DNA from: Paraburkholderia sp. CNPSo 3272
GTDB taxonomy: Bacteria > Pseudomonadota > Gammaproteobacteria > Burkholderiales > Burkholderiaceae
Direction of reading: 5' to 3'
Length of the DNA: 64,000 nt
NCBI RefSeq assembly: GCF_024206495.1
Contig: NZ_JAMBPQ010000026.1
Coordinates: 35,660-99,659, forward strand
Shown here: positions 26,445 to 35,953 of the stretch, piece after piece
How the letters are laid out: the number at the start of each line of letters is the position of its first letter
Position numbering within the stretch: the stretch's first letter is position 1
Program-made: the position numbers and the translations under genes
The notes under the pieces: model-generated
Databases searched by the model: none
Told to the model about the DNA's origin: nothing
The model's input: only the letters and a program-made list of their open reading frames with translations

Positions 26445-27095
26445 ATGAAGCTCGTAATCGGAGACAAAAACTATTCGTCGTGGTCGATGCGCCCGTGGGT
26501 GCTGCTCAAGCACTTCGGCATCGCGTTCGAGGAGGTGCTGATCGAGCTCGACGAGCCGGCCACCAGGTCGTCGATCCTCGCGTTCTCGGCCTCGGGCAAG
26601 GTGCCGTGCCTCGTCGGCGACGACGGCTTCGCCGTGTGGGATTCGCTTGCGATTGCCGAGACGCTCGCCGAGCGCTTCCCCCAGCACGCGCTGTGGCCGC
26701 GCGACGCGAACGCGCGCGCCCGCGCCCGCAGCGTCAGCGCGGAGATGCATTCGGGCTTCGGCGAAGTGCGCAACCACATGCCGATGAACATCCGCAAGGT
26801 GAAGCCAGGCGCAGGTGCAACGCCGGGCGCACTCGCCGACGTCGCGCGCATCGACGCGCTCTGGCGCGAATGTCTCGCCGCGAGCGGCGGGCCGTTCCTG
26901 TTCGGCGAGTTCAGCATTGCCGACGCGATGTACGCGCCGGTCGTCATGCGCTTCAACAGCTACCAGCCGAAGCTCTCGCCCGAAGCGGCGGCGTACGCGC
27001 AGCGGGTGAGCGCACTGCCCGCGGTGATCGAGTGGGTCGAGGCGGCGCGCCGCGAGACGCACATCGTCGCCGACGACGAACGCGACGACGAATGA
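26445..27095 (+). CDS. Glutathione S-transferase family protein
   Basis: A 216-residue two-domain GST. The thioredoxin-like N-terminal domain begins MKLVIGDKNYSSWSMRPW, with Ser residues in the position of the usual catalytic Ser/Cys; the GSH-binding SGKVPCL and D-S motif (WDSLAIAETL) follow. The C-terminal helical domain includes FSIADAMYAP. It overlaps the downstream cca gene by four bases. Confidence 0.92.
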   Translation: MKLVIGDKNYSSWSMRPWVLLKHFGIAFEEVLIELDEPATRSSILAFSASGKVPCLVGDDGFAVWDSLAIAETLAERFPQHALWPRDANARARARSVSAEMHSGFGEVRNHMPMNIRKVKPGAGATPGALADVARIDALWRECLAASGGPFLFGEFSIADAMYAPVVMRFNSYQPKLSPEAAAYAQRVSALPAVIEWVEAARRETHIVADDERDDE

Positions 27096-28333
27096 AGATC
27101 TATGTCGTAGGCGGCGCGATCCGCGACGAGATGCTCGGGCTGCCCGTACGCGACCGCGACTATGTCGTGGTGGGCGCGACGCCCGAGCAGATGGCCGCGC
27201 AGGGCTATCGTCCGGTGGGCAAGGACTTTCCGGTCTTTCTGCATCCCGAAACGCATGCGGAGTACGCGCTCGCGCGCACCGAGCGCAAGACGGCGGCGGG
27301 CTATCACGGCTTCCAGTTTTTCTACGCGCCTGACGTGACGCTCGAGGAAGATCTCGCGCGGCGCGACCTCACCATCAACGCGATGGCGCGCGAAGTGCAG
27401 CCGGGCGGCGTGCTCACGGGGGAGGTCGTCGATCCGTTCGGCGGCGCGCGCGATCTCGAGGCGCGCGTGTTCCGCCACGTGAGCGACGCGTTTCTCGAAG
27501 ACCCCGTGCGCATTCTTCGTATCGCGCGATTCGCCGCGCGATTCGCCGATTTCACCGTCGCGCCCGAAACGCTCGAACTCATGCGCGAGATGGTCGCATC
27601 AGGCGAAGTCGATTCACTCGTGCCTGAGCGCGTCTGGCAGGAAATCGCCCGCGGTCTCATGGAAGCGAAGCCCTCGCGCATGTTCGAGGTGCTGCGCGAT
27701 TGCGGCGCGCTCGCGCGCGTGCTGCCCGAGGTCGACGCGCTGTGGGGCGTACCGCAGCGCGCCGACTATCATCCGGAAATCGATACGGGCGTGCATGTGA
27801 TGATGGTGATCGACCATGCGGCCGCGCAGGGCTACACGCTGCCGGTGCGCTTCGCCGCGCTCACGCACGATCTCGGCAAGGGCACGACGCCCGAGGACGT
27901 GCTGCCGCGTCACATCGGCCACGAAGGGCGCAGCGTCGATCTGCTCAAGCCGCTGTGCGACCGTCTGCGCGTGCCCAACGACTGCCGCGAGCTGGCGGTG
28001 CTGGTCGCGCGCGAGCACGGCAACGTCCATCGCGTGATGGAGATGGGCGCGGCGGCGCTCGTGCGCATGCTCGAACGTTGCGACGCGCTGCGCAAACCCG
28101 CGCGTTTTGCCGAGGCGCTGCAGGCCTGCGAGGCGGATTTGCGCGGGCGGCTGAACTGGGAGAACGCGCCTTACCCGCAGGCGGAGCGCCTGCGCGTCGC
28201 GCTCGTGGCTGCGCGCGGCGTCGATGCGGGGGCGATTGCGCGCTCGATCGAACACGGCGGCGCCGAGAAGATCAAGGAAGCGGTGCACGAGGCGCGCGTG
28301 GCGGCGGTGGAAGGCGCGCTCGCTACGGCTTGA
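27092..28333 (+). CDS. cca: Multifunctional CCA tRNA nucleotidyltransferase
   Basis: Adds or repairs the 3'-CCA end of tRNA. The 413-residue protein has the class II nucleotidyltransferase core: VGGAIRDEMLGLPVRDRDYVVVG at the N-terminus with the metal-binding Asp pair, RRDLTINAMA, and ARFAARFADF. The C-terminal HD phosphohydrolase domain (ALTHDLGKG near residue 258) marks the beta/gammaproteobacterial multifunctional enzyme. ATG 27092 overlaps the GST stop codon. Confidence 0.96.
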   Translation: MKIYVVGGAIRDEMLGLPVRDRDYVVVGATPEQMAAQGYRPVGKDFPVFLHPETHAEYALARTERKTAAGYHGFQFFYAPDVTLEEDLARRDLTINAMAREVQPGGVLTGEVVDPFGGARDLEARVFRHVSDAFLEDPVRILRIARFAARFADFTVAPETLELMREMVASGEVDSLVPERVWQEIARGLMEAKPSRMFEVLRDCGALARVLPEVDALWGVPQRADYHPEIDTGVHVMMVIDHAAAQGYTLPVRFAALTHDLGKGTTPEDVLPRHIGHEGRSVDLLKPLCDRLRVPNDCRELAVLVAREHGNVHRVMEMGAAALVRMLERCDALRKPARFAEALQACEADLRGRLNWENAPYPQAERLRVALVAARGVDAGAIARSIEHGGAEKIKEAVHEARVAAVEGALATA

Positions 28334-28349
28334 TCGGTTGCGCGCTCCC

Positions 28350-28544
28350 TCAGAGCGCGCGCACGATAAACGAAAGCGCCATCGAAAGCACGAGCGTCGA
28401 CATGAAGGGCAGCGGATACTCGCGGCCGAAAATGCGCAGCGTGATGTCGCCAGGCAGGCGCCCGATGCCGAGCTTTCTGAGCCACGGCTGGGCGCTCGAG
28501 AGGATCGCCACGGCGATGAAGGTGGTGAGAAACCAGCGGATCAT
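28350..28544 (-). CDS. DUF2905 family small membrane protein
   Basis: A 64-residue protein with two hydrophobic helices (about 4-18 and 46-62) separated by the conserved WLRKLGIGRLPGDI segment that defines DUF2905. It starts at ATG complementary to 28542-28544, 18 bp after the MidA-like gene on the same strand, so they probably share a transcript. Function unknown. Confidence 0.9.
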   Translation of the reverse strand: MIRWFLTTFIAVAILSSAQPWLRKLGIGRLPGDITLRIFGREYPLPFMSTLVLSMALSFIVRAL

Positions 28545-28562
28545 GGTTGCGTGGCGTGAGCC

Positions 28563-29765
28563 TCAGAGTGTATGGCTGCGGTCGCCGCGCGCGAACGCCG
28601 CGATGGTCTCGTCGATGCCGCGCGAAAACGCGATCACCTTGAACAGCTCGCCCATCTCGCTCTCCGATACGAGTTTCTGCACCGCGTTCGCGGCGGGCAG
28701 GAAGCGCTGCACGTCGTGCGGATCGATCTCGCTCAGCACGTCGGTGATGCCCGCGTTCATCAGAAAGCGCGCCTGCGTGGTGTAGCCGAGCAGCTCCGCG
28801 CCCGCTTCGACGCCCGCTTCGGCAATGCCCGTGAATTCCACGTGCGCGGTGATGTCCTGCAAACCGGGATAGAGGAACGGGTCGCCATGCGCGCGGTGCC
28901 GGTAGTGGCACATCAGCGTGCCTTGCGCGCGCTGCGCATGGTAGTACTCGTGGCGCGGAAATCCGTAGTCGATGAAGAACGCCGCGCCGCGCTGGAGCAT
29001 CGCGCACACGGTGCGCGTGAAGGCGAGTGCGGCTTCGTGCGTTTCGGTCACGTAGTCTTCGCTGCCTTCCACGCCTGCGAGCGCGCTCTCGGGCCAGTTG
29101 GCATCGCGCCCGGAGTTCGCCGGCTGATCGGAAAAGACGAAGGCGCCTTCTGCGTTCGCGCTCACGCCGCGCTCGTGCCATACCGCGTCCTTGCGCGAGA
29201 AGAGGCGCACCGGCATGGCGTCGAGCACCTCGTTGCCGATCACCACGCCTTCGAACTGCGCGGGCAGCGCATCGAGCCACGTTACGCGACTCAGCAGTGC
29301 CGGCGCGAGCTGCGCGATGGTCTTGCGCTGGCGTTCGCGCAACTCGCCGGACAGATCGACGATGGCGTAGGAGTCGAACGCCACGCCTGCTGCGTCGAGT
29401 GCGAGCATCACGCCCGCCGCGAGGCGGCCCGTGCCCGCACCGAACTCCATCAGGCGGTGCGTGCCGCTGGCGGCGAGCGCTTCGCCCACGGCGCGCGCGA
29501 GCGTTGCGGCAAACAGCGGCGAAAGCTCGGGTGCGGTCACGAAGTCGCTGCCGTCATCGGCGAACAGGCCGAACTTGCGCGCGCCGCCGCCATAGTAGCC
29601 GAGTCCCGGCGCGTAGAGTGCGCGCTCCATGTAGCGGTCGAACGGGAGCCACCCGCCCGCCGCGGCGATCTCGGCGCGCAACGTGGCCGCGAGTGCCTCG
29701 GACTGTGCGAGCGCGATCGGCTCGGGAACAGGTAAACTATCGGGTTCGTGAGCTTTCGGATTCAT
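28563..29765 (-). CDS. SAM-dependent methyltransferase, MidA/NDUFAF7 family
   Basis: A 400-residue protein with the family N-terminal motif LPFDRYMERALYAPGLGYYG, the SAM-binding segment LMEFGAGTGRLA near residue 103 and a VVIGNEVLDAMPVRLF motif. In mitochondria NDUFAF7 (MidA) dimethylates an arginine of a complex I subunit; the bacterial role is not settled. ATG complementary to 29763-29765 is chosen from family length; the reading frame runs further upstream without support. It is divergent from the SDR gene with only 13 bp between starts. Confidence 0.9.
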   Translation of the reverse strand: MNPKAHEPDSLPVPEPIALAQSEALAATLRAEIAAAGGWLPFDRYMERALYAPGLGYYGGGARKFGLFADDGSDFVTAPELSPLFAATLARAVGEALAASGTHRLMEFGAGTGRLAAGVMLALDAAGVAFDSYAIVDLSGELRERQRKTIAQLAPALLSRVTWLDALPAQFEGVVIGNEVLDAMPVRLFSRKDAVWHERGVSANAEGAFVFSDQPANSGRDANWPESALAGVEGSEDYVTETHEAALAFTRTVCAMLQRGAAFFIDYGFPRHEYYHAQRAQGTLMCHYRHRAHGDPFLYPGLQDITAHVEFTGIAEAGVEAGAELLGYTTQARFLMNAGITDVLSEIDPHDVQRFLPAANAVQKLVSESEMGELFKVIAFSRGIDETIAAFARGDRSHTL

Positions 29766-29778
29766 CCCGGCATTGTAA

Positions 29779-30636
29779 ATGAGCGCAACTCCCGGCATCC
29801 GCCCGGCTGACGCCGACCTGAGCGCATCCTGCGAAGGATCGCGCCCCGATTCTGACGTAGCGGCGCCCGTCGTGCTGGTCACGGGCGGAGCGCGCCGCAT
29901 TGGCCGCGAGTTCTCGCTCGGCTTTGCGGCGCGCGGCTGGGACGTCGCGGTCCATTACGGCGAGTCGCGCGAAGCCGCCGACGAAGTCGTCGCGCAGATC
30001 GCGGCGCTGGGCCGCCGGGCCGTGGCGCTGCACGCCGACCTTGGCGACGAAGCCCAGGTGGCCCGGCTCGTGCCGGACTGCACGGCGGCGCTCGGTCGTC
30101 CCGCGTGCGTGCTCAACAATGCGTCGCGCTTCGACGAGGACACGGCGCAGGATGTGGGCTACACGAAGCTGCTGCAGCTCATGGCGATCAACGTGGGCGC
30201 GCCGCTCGTGCTCTCGCGCATGCTGTACGAGGCAACGCCCGAAGCGGCGGCGGACGACGAGACGCTGCGCCCGTGTGTGATCAACGTGCTCGACCAGAAG
30301 CTGTACAACATGAATCCCGACTATCTGTCGTACACGCTGACGAAGGCCGCGCTGCAGAACGCCACCGTCGCGCTCGCTCAGGCGCTCGCGCCGAAGGTGC
30401 GCGTGGTGGGGCTCGCGCCCGGCCTCACGCTGCAGTCGGGCGACCAGACGCCGGCGAGCTTCGCCGCCGCGCATCAGGTCACGCCGCTCAAGCGCGCGTC
30501 GCGGCCCGCCGATCTCGTGGAAGCCGCGCTGTATCTGGCGCGGGCAACCGGCGTGACCGGCACGACGCTCGTCGTGGACGGCGGCCAGCATCTCCTGCCG
30601 CTGCCCCGCGACGTGATGTTTTTGACGGGCGGCTGA
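29779..30636 (+). CDS. SDR oxidoreductase, pteridine reductase/FolM-like
   Basis: A 285-residue SDR with TGGARRIG near residue 35, which fits the TGX3RXG signature of pteridine reductases rather than the ordinary TGX3GXG. The NNASRF motif and the catalytic set Asp (INVLDQ), Tyr and Lys (YTLTK) also agree with that group. FolM-type enzymes reduce dihydromonapterin or dihydrofolate. The next gene downstream is folB, supporting a pterin role. The first about 25 residues are a low-complexity extension; an internal start cannot be excluded. Confidence 0.85.
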   Translation: MSATPGIRPADADLSASCEGSRPDSDVAAPVVLVTGGARRIGREFSLGFAARGWDVAVHYGESREAADEVVAQIAALGRRAVALHADLGDEAQVARLVPDCTAALGRPACVLNNASRFDEDTAQDVGYTKLLQLMAINVGAPLVLSRMLYEATPEAAADDETLRPCVINVLDQKLYNMNPDYLSYTLTKAALQNATVALAQALAPKVRVVGLAPGLTLQSGDQTPASFAAAHQVTPLKRASRPADLVEAALYLARATGVTGTTLVVDGGQHLLPLPRDVMFLTGG

Positions 30637-30651
30637 CGCCCGAACGTGGAT

Positions 30652-30677
30652 TGCATCTAGTTTTGCAACTAAATGCA
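30652..30677. other. Dyad upstream of folB
   Basis: TGCATCTAGTT and AACTAAATGCA pair with one mismatch around a TTGC loop, 15 bp after the SDR stop. There is no T-run, so a terminator is unlikely; it could be an operator or an mRNA structure. It lies in a 203-bp gap with no convincing gene. Confidence 0.35.
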
Positions 30678-30839
30678 TAGCCCGCTGCGCGCAGAACGGC
30701 GAGCCAGCGGTGCTGACGAAGACAAAGGAATGCAAGCCGCCGCGCACGAGCGGTTTTGCAGACCGGCTGAACGACCCGCCGGGCGCGCCGCGCCGGCATA
30801 CGTGCGAGAGAACGCACGCTTTTATCGACTGGAACCTGT

Positions 30840-31235
30840 ATGTCCACCGTTTTGCTCCACCCCCGGCTCGCCGATTGCCGCCGGCTTTTCCTGCGCGACT
30901 ACGAAGTGCACATCAACATCGGCGTGCATGAGTTCGAGAAGCGCGGCGAACAGCGCGTCGTCATCAATGTCGACCTGTTCGTGCCGCTTGCTTCGACCAC
31001 GCCGCACGAGGACAAGCTGCGCGAAGTCGTGGACTACGACTTCATGCGCTCGACCGTTGCCGAACGCGTGGGCAAGGGTCATATCCATCTGCAGGAGACG
31101 CTCTGCGACGATCTCGCCGCGGCGCTGCTTTCGCACGAACTCGTGCGCGCGGTGCGCGTCTCGACCGAGAAGCCCGACGTTTATCCGGACTGCGACGCGG
31201 TGGGCGTCGAGGTCTTTCGCATCAAAGAGGACTGA
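30840..31235 (+). CDS. folB: Dihydroneopterin aldolase
   Basis: A 131-residue FolB-type protein of the folate pathway that cleaves dihydroneopterin to hydroxymethyl-dihydropterin. Family features are the LRDYEVHINIGVHEFEKRGEQRVVINVDL-type first strand (Glu in HEFE), VDYDFMRSTV, and the conserved Lys in VSTEKPDV. It is followed by ttcA three bases after its stop, so they form an operon. Confidence 0.93.
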   Translation: MSTVLLHPRLADCRRLFLRDYEVHINIGVHEFEKRGEQRVVINVDLFVPLASTTPHEDKLREVVDYDFMRSTVAERVGKGHIHLQETLCDDLAAALLSHELVRAVRVSTEKPDVYPDCDAVGVEVFRIKED

Positions 31236-31238
31236 TTC

Positions 31239-32210
<972 letters not shown>

Positions 32211-32239
32211 GCCTACTTCAGATCGTCTCTGTGGTTCTG

Positions 32240-32270
32240 AAACGCTCCGACCCCGCATCGGAGCGTTTTT
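32240..32270 (+). terminator. Rho-independent terminator after ttcA
   Basis: Stem AACGCTCCGA / TCGGAGCGTT with a 7-nt loop, followed by TTTTT. Confidence 0.9.
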
Positions 32271-32364
32271 ACTTCCGCCTGCCGATCCGAAGAAAAGCAG
32301 TTGTAAAACAGTGTTTTTCGGGGCACGAGAGCCCGGCCGGCCGGCGTGTCGGGGATATCCCGCA

Positions 32365-32373
32365 TGCTAAAAT
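32365..32373 (+). promoter_or_regulatory. Extended -10 element upstream of glmU
   Basis: TGC directly followed by TAAAAT (32368-32373) lies 34 bp before the glmU start. The pattern parallels that upstream of the ahcY riboswitch. No clear -35 box. Confidence 0.45.
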
Positions 32374-32406
32374 CGGCCGCTTCATCCTCATTCAGTCACT
32401 GATGCA

Positions 32407-33768
32407 ATGAACATCGTGATCCTCGCGGCAGGCATGGGCAAACGCATGCACTCCGCGCTGCCGAAAGTGCTCCATCCGCTCGCCGGCAAGCCGCTCCTCT
32501 CGCACGTCATCGATACTGCCCGCACGCTGTCGCCCACTCGCCTCGTCGTCGTGGTCGGCCATGGCGGCGAAGCCGTGCGCGAAGCCGTCGGCGCGCCCGA
32601 CGTCCAGTTCGCGCTGCAGGCGCAGCAGCTCGGCACGGGCCACGCGCTCGCGCAGGCGCTGCCGCTCCTCGACGCGAACGTGCCCACGCTCGTGCTCTAC
32701 GGCGACGTGCCGCTCACGCGCGCGTCGACGCTCAAGCGTCTCGTCGAGACCGCTGGCGAGAACGGCTACGGCATCCTCACCGTCACGCTCGGCGATCCGA
32801 CCGGTTACGGCCGCATCCTGCGCGACGCAGCGGGCAAGGTCGAGCGCATCGTCGAGCAGAAGGACGCGAACGAAGCGCAGCGCAAGATCGCCGAGATCAA
32901 CACGGGGATCGTCGTGACGCCGACCGCGCCGCTCGCGGACTGGCTGGCCGCGCTGAAGAACGACAACGCGCAGGGCGAGTACTACCTCACCGACGTGGTG
33001 GAAGCCGCGATCGCCGCCGGTCATCCGGCCGTGACCGCGCAGCCCGACGAAGAATGGGAAACGCTCGGCGTGAACAGCAAGCAGCAGCTCGCCGAACTCG
33101 AGCGCGTGCATCAGCGCAACGTGGCCGAAGCGCTGCTCGTGGCGGGCGTGACGCTCGCGGACCCGGCGCGCATCGACGTGCGCGGCTCGCTCACCTGCGG
33201 GCGCGACGTGTTCATCGACGTGAACTGCGTATTCGAAGGCGAGGTGACGCTCGCGGACAACGTGAGCGTGGGCCCGAACTGCGTGATTCGCAGCGCGTCG
33301 ATCGGCGCGGGCACGCGCGTGGACGCCTACACCCATATCGAAAACGCGGCGGTCGGCGCGAACGCGGTGCTCGGGCCTTATGCGCGCCTGCGTCCCGGCG
33401 CGAAGCTCGCCGATGAAGTTCACGTAGGCAACTTCGTCGAGGTGAAGAACGCGAACATCGGCGTGGGCTCGAAGGCGAATCACCTGAGCTACGTGGGCGA
33501 TGCCGATGTCGGCGCAGGCGTGAACATCGGCGCGGGCACCATCACCTGCAATTACGACGGCGCGAACAAGCACCGCACGATCATCGAGGACAACGTGTTC
33601 GTGGGTTCGGATACGCAGCTCGTCGCGCCCGTGCGCGTGGGGCGCGGCGTGACCATCGCGGCGGGCACGACGGTGTGGAAGGACGTGCCGGAAGCCACGC
33701 TCGCGCTCAACGAAAAAACGCAGATCGCCAAAACCGGCTACGTTCGCCCGGTGAAGAAAAAGAACTGA
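32407..33768 (+). CDS. glmU: Bifunctional N-acetylglucosamine-1-phosphate uridyltransferase / glucosamine-1-phosphate acetyltransferase
   Basis: Produces UDP-GlcNAc for peptidoglycan and LPS. The 453-residue protein has the uridyltransferase N-terminus LAAGMGKRMHSALPKVLHP, then YGDVPLT and INTGI, followed from about residue 250 by left-handed beta-helix hexapeptide repeats and GAGTITCNYDG near residue 380. It lies 76 bp upstream of glmS, so two consecutive enzymes of amino-sugar synthesis are encoded together. Confidence 0.97.
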   Translation: MNIVILAAGMGKRMHSALPKVLHPLAGKPLLSHVIDTARTLSPTRLVVVVGHGGEAVREAVGAPDVQFALQAQQLGTGHALAQALPLLDANVPTLVLYGDVPLTRASTLKRLVETAGENGYGILTVTLGDPTGYGRILRDAAGKVERIVEQKDANEAQRKIAEINTGIVVTPTAPLADWLAALKNDNAQGEYYLTDVVEAAIAAGHPAVTAQPDEEWETLGVNSKQQLAELERVHQRNVAEALLVAGVTLADPARIDVRGSLTCGRDVFIDVNCVFEGEVTLADNVSVGPNCVIRSASIGAGTRVDAYTHIENAAVGANAVLGPYARLRPGAKLADEVHVGNFVEVKNANIGVGSKANHLSYVGDADVGAGVNIGAGTITCNYDGANKHRTIIEDNVFVGSDTQLVAPVRVGRGVTIAAGTTVWKDVPEATLALNEKTQIAKTGYVRPVKKKN

Positions 33769-33844
33769 ACGGTTGAAACCCGGCGCCGCATATCGCGCGA
33801 CAAGCGCGCGGCGCCCACGCCTCTCATTGCAAAGGATCGAATCC

Positions 33845-35671
33845 ATGTGCGGCATCGTCGGCGCGGTAGCGCTTCGTAACATCGTTCCTGTCCTGATCGA
33901 AGGACTGCGGCGGCTCGAATATCGCGGCTACGACTCGTGCGGCGTGGCCGTCGTGACGGCCGACGGCCCGCAGCGCGTGCGCAGCGTGGCGCGCGTGGCA
34001 GAGCTCGACGAGCAGGTGCGCGAGGCGCACTTCGAAGGCGTGACCGGTATCGCGCACACGCGCTGGGCCACGCACGGTGCGCCCACCGTGAACAACGCGC
34101 ACCCGATCTTCTCGCGCGACACGCTCGCGATCGTGCACAACGGCATCATCGAGAACTACGAATCGCTGCGCGAAATGCTGCGCGCGAAGGGCTACGAATT
34201 CGTTTCGCAGACCGACACCGAAGTCATCGCCCATCTGATCCACAGCCTGTATCAGGGCGACCTGTTCGCCGCCGTGCGCGTAGCCGTCCAGCAACTCGCG
34301 GGCGCGTATGCGATCGGCGTGGTGCACAAAAGCCAGCCGCATACGGTGGTCGGCGCGCGCGCCGGTTCGCCGCTCGTGGTGGGCTACGGCAAGGGCGAGA
34401 ACTTCATTGCATCGGACGGCCTCGCCATCGCGGGCAGCGCCGAGCACATCAGCTATCTGGAAGAGGGCGATGTGTGCGAGATCACGCTCGAAGGCGTGCG
34501 CATCGCCGATCGCGCCGGCAACCTCGTGACGCGCGAAGTGCGCGACGTGCAGGCCTATGGCGCGTATGGCGGCGCGGTCGATCTCGGTCCGTATCGCCAC
34601 TACATGCAGAAGGAAATCTTCGAGCAGCCGCGGGCGATCTCCGACACCATTCCCGCCACCGACGCCTTCACGCCCGAACTCTTCGGCGAGAACGCGGGCG
34701 AGGTGTTCAAGGGCATCGACAGCATCCTGATTCTCGCGTGCGGCACGAGCTATTACGCAGGCCTCACGGCGAAGTACTGGCTCGAATCCGTGGCGAAGAT
34801 CCGCACCGATGTCGAGATCGCGAGCGAATACCGCTATCGCGAGTCGGTGCCGAATCCGCGCGCGCTCGTCGTGACGATCTCGCAGTCGGGCGAAACCGCC
34901 GACACGCTCGCCGCGCTCAAGCACGCGCAGTCGCTCGGCATGGCGCACACGCTCGCCGTGTGCAACGTGGCGACGAGCGCGATGGTGCGACTCACCGCGC
35001 TCAAGTTCCTCACTCACGCAGGGCGCGAGATCGGCGTGGCGTCGACGAAGGCGTTCACCACGCAGCTCGTCGGCCTCTTCATTCTCGCCGTCACGCTCGG
35101 CAAGCTGCGCGGCCATGTGAATGCCGAACAGGAAAGCGCGCACCTGAAACTGCTGCGCCACCTGCCGGCCGCGCTCAACGGCGTGCTCGCGCTGGAGCCG
35201 CAGATCATCGCGTGGTCCGAAGAATTCGCGCGCAAGGAAAACGCGTTGTTCCTCGGGCGCGGGCTGCATTACCCGATCGCGCTCGAAGGCGCGCTCAAGC
35301 TCAAGGAAATCTCGTACATCCACGCCGAGGCGTATCCGGCCGGCGAACTCAAGCACGGACCGCTCGCGCTCGTAACCGAGGCGATGCCCGTGGTGACGGT
35401 CGCGCCCAACGACGCGCTGCTCGAGAAGCTCAAGTCGAACATGCAGGAAGTGCGCGCGCGCGGCGGCCAGCTCTACGTGTTCGCCGATGCCGATACGCAC
35501 ATCACGAGCGAAGACGGCATCCACGTGATCCGCATGCCGGAAAACTACGGGCTGCTGTCGCCGATCCTGCACGTCGTGCCGCTGCAGCTGCTCGCGTATC
35601 ACACGGCGTGCGTGCGCGGCACCGATGTGGACAAGCCCCGCAATCTCGCGAAGTCGGTGACGGTGGAGTGA
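33845..35671 (+). CDS. glmS: Glutamine-fructose-6-phosphate aminotransferase (isomerizing)
   Basis: Makes glucosamine 6-phosphate from fructose 6-phosphate and glutamine. After Met removal, Cys1 of MCGIVGAVA is the glutaminase nucleophile; RRLEYRGYDSCG and THGAPT follow. Two SIS sugar isomerase domains start near residues 285 and 460 (ILACGTSYYAG, SQSGETADT), and the C-terminus LAKSVTVE is the family hallmark. It is 608 residues, the usual length. The open frame begins upstream, but ATG 33845 is fixed by the need for Cys at position 2. A terminator follows. Confidence 0.97.
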   Translation: MCGIVGAVALRNIVPVLIEGLRRLEYRGYDSCGVAVVTADGPQRVRSVARVAELDEQVREAHFEGVTGIAHTRWATHGAPTVNNAHPIFSRDTLAIVHNGIIENYESLREMLRAKGYEFVSQTDTEVIAHLIHSLYQGDLFAAVRVAVQQLAGAYAIGVVHKSQPHTVVGARAGSPLVVGYGKGENFIASDGLAIAGSAEHISYLEEGDVCEITLEGVRIADRAGNLVTREVRDVQAYGAYGGAVDLGPYRHYMQKEIFEQPRAISDTIPATDAFTPELFGENAGEVFKGIDSILILACGTSYYAGLTAKYWLESVAKIRTDVEIASEYRYRESVPNPRALVVTISQSGETADTLAALKHAQSLGMAHTLAVCNVATSAMVRLTALKFLTHAGREIGVASTKAFTTQLVGLFILAVTLGKLRGHVNAEQESAHLKLLRHLPAALNGVLALEPQIIAWSEEFARKENALFLGRGLHYPIALEGALKLKEISYIHAEAYPAGELKHGPLALVTEAMPVVTVAPNDALLEKLKSNMQEVRARGGQLYVFADADTHITSEDGIHVIRMPENYGLLSPILHVVPLQLLAYHTACVRGTDVDKPRNLAKSVTVE

Positions 35672-35703
35672 GGTCGTTCGCGCGCTGATCGGGCCGGTTG
35701 AAT

Positions 35704-35733
35704 AAGGGGATGCCATTGCGGCATCCCCTTTTT
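35704..35733 (+). terminator. Rho-independent terminator after glmS
   Basis: An 11-bp stem AAGGGGATGCC / GGCATCCCCTT with a 5-nt loop ends in TTTTT. Confidence 0.92.
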
Positions 35734-35953
35734 GTTGGACCACTCTATTCGGTCGATCGCAGCAGGAGGTGCTCAGAGGCCGCTCAGGCGGCTGCCGCGG
35801 TTCAGTGCGAGGGCAGGGGTGGCCACACACGTTACGCCGCCTCTGAGGGCGCGCAACGCGCTCGTCGGGACCCTTCGCCTCACCGCCATGGCGAACCTCT
35901 GTCGAAACGCCTCTTGACGGTCATAATGTCGCCGTTCGATCAAGGAGGCGAAA
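35734..35953. other. Non-coding stretch between glmS terminator and sirtuin gene
   Basis: A 220-bp region without a supported gene. On the minus strand a 38-codon frame from an ATG near 35890 to a stop at 35773 is present, but it has no ribosome binding site and is Arg/Ala/Gly-rich like an out-of-frame read. A possible -10 CATAAT (35922-35927) for the sirtuin gene lies near the right end. The segment 35770-35900 could be an intergenic repeat; only one copy occurs in this window. Confidence 0.4.

Noticed and set aside
24093..27062. 989-codon open frame on the minus strand
   Set aside because: It lies opposite the transglycosylase, SDR and GST genes and is Arg/Ala/His-rich with no family motif; a typical antisense shadow in high-GC DNA.
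33824..35830. 668-codon open frame on the minus strand
   Set aside because: Antisense to glmS; no motif, and the amino acid composition is that of a reversed GC-rich frame.
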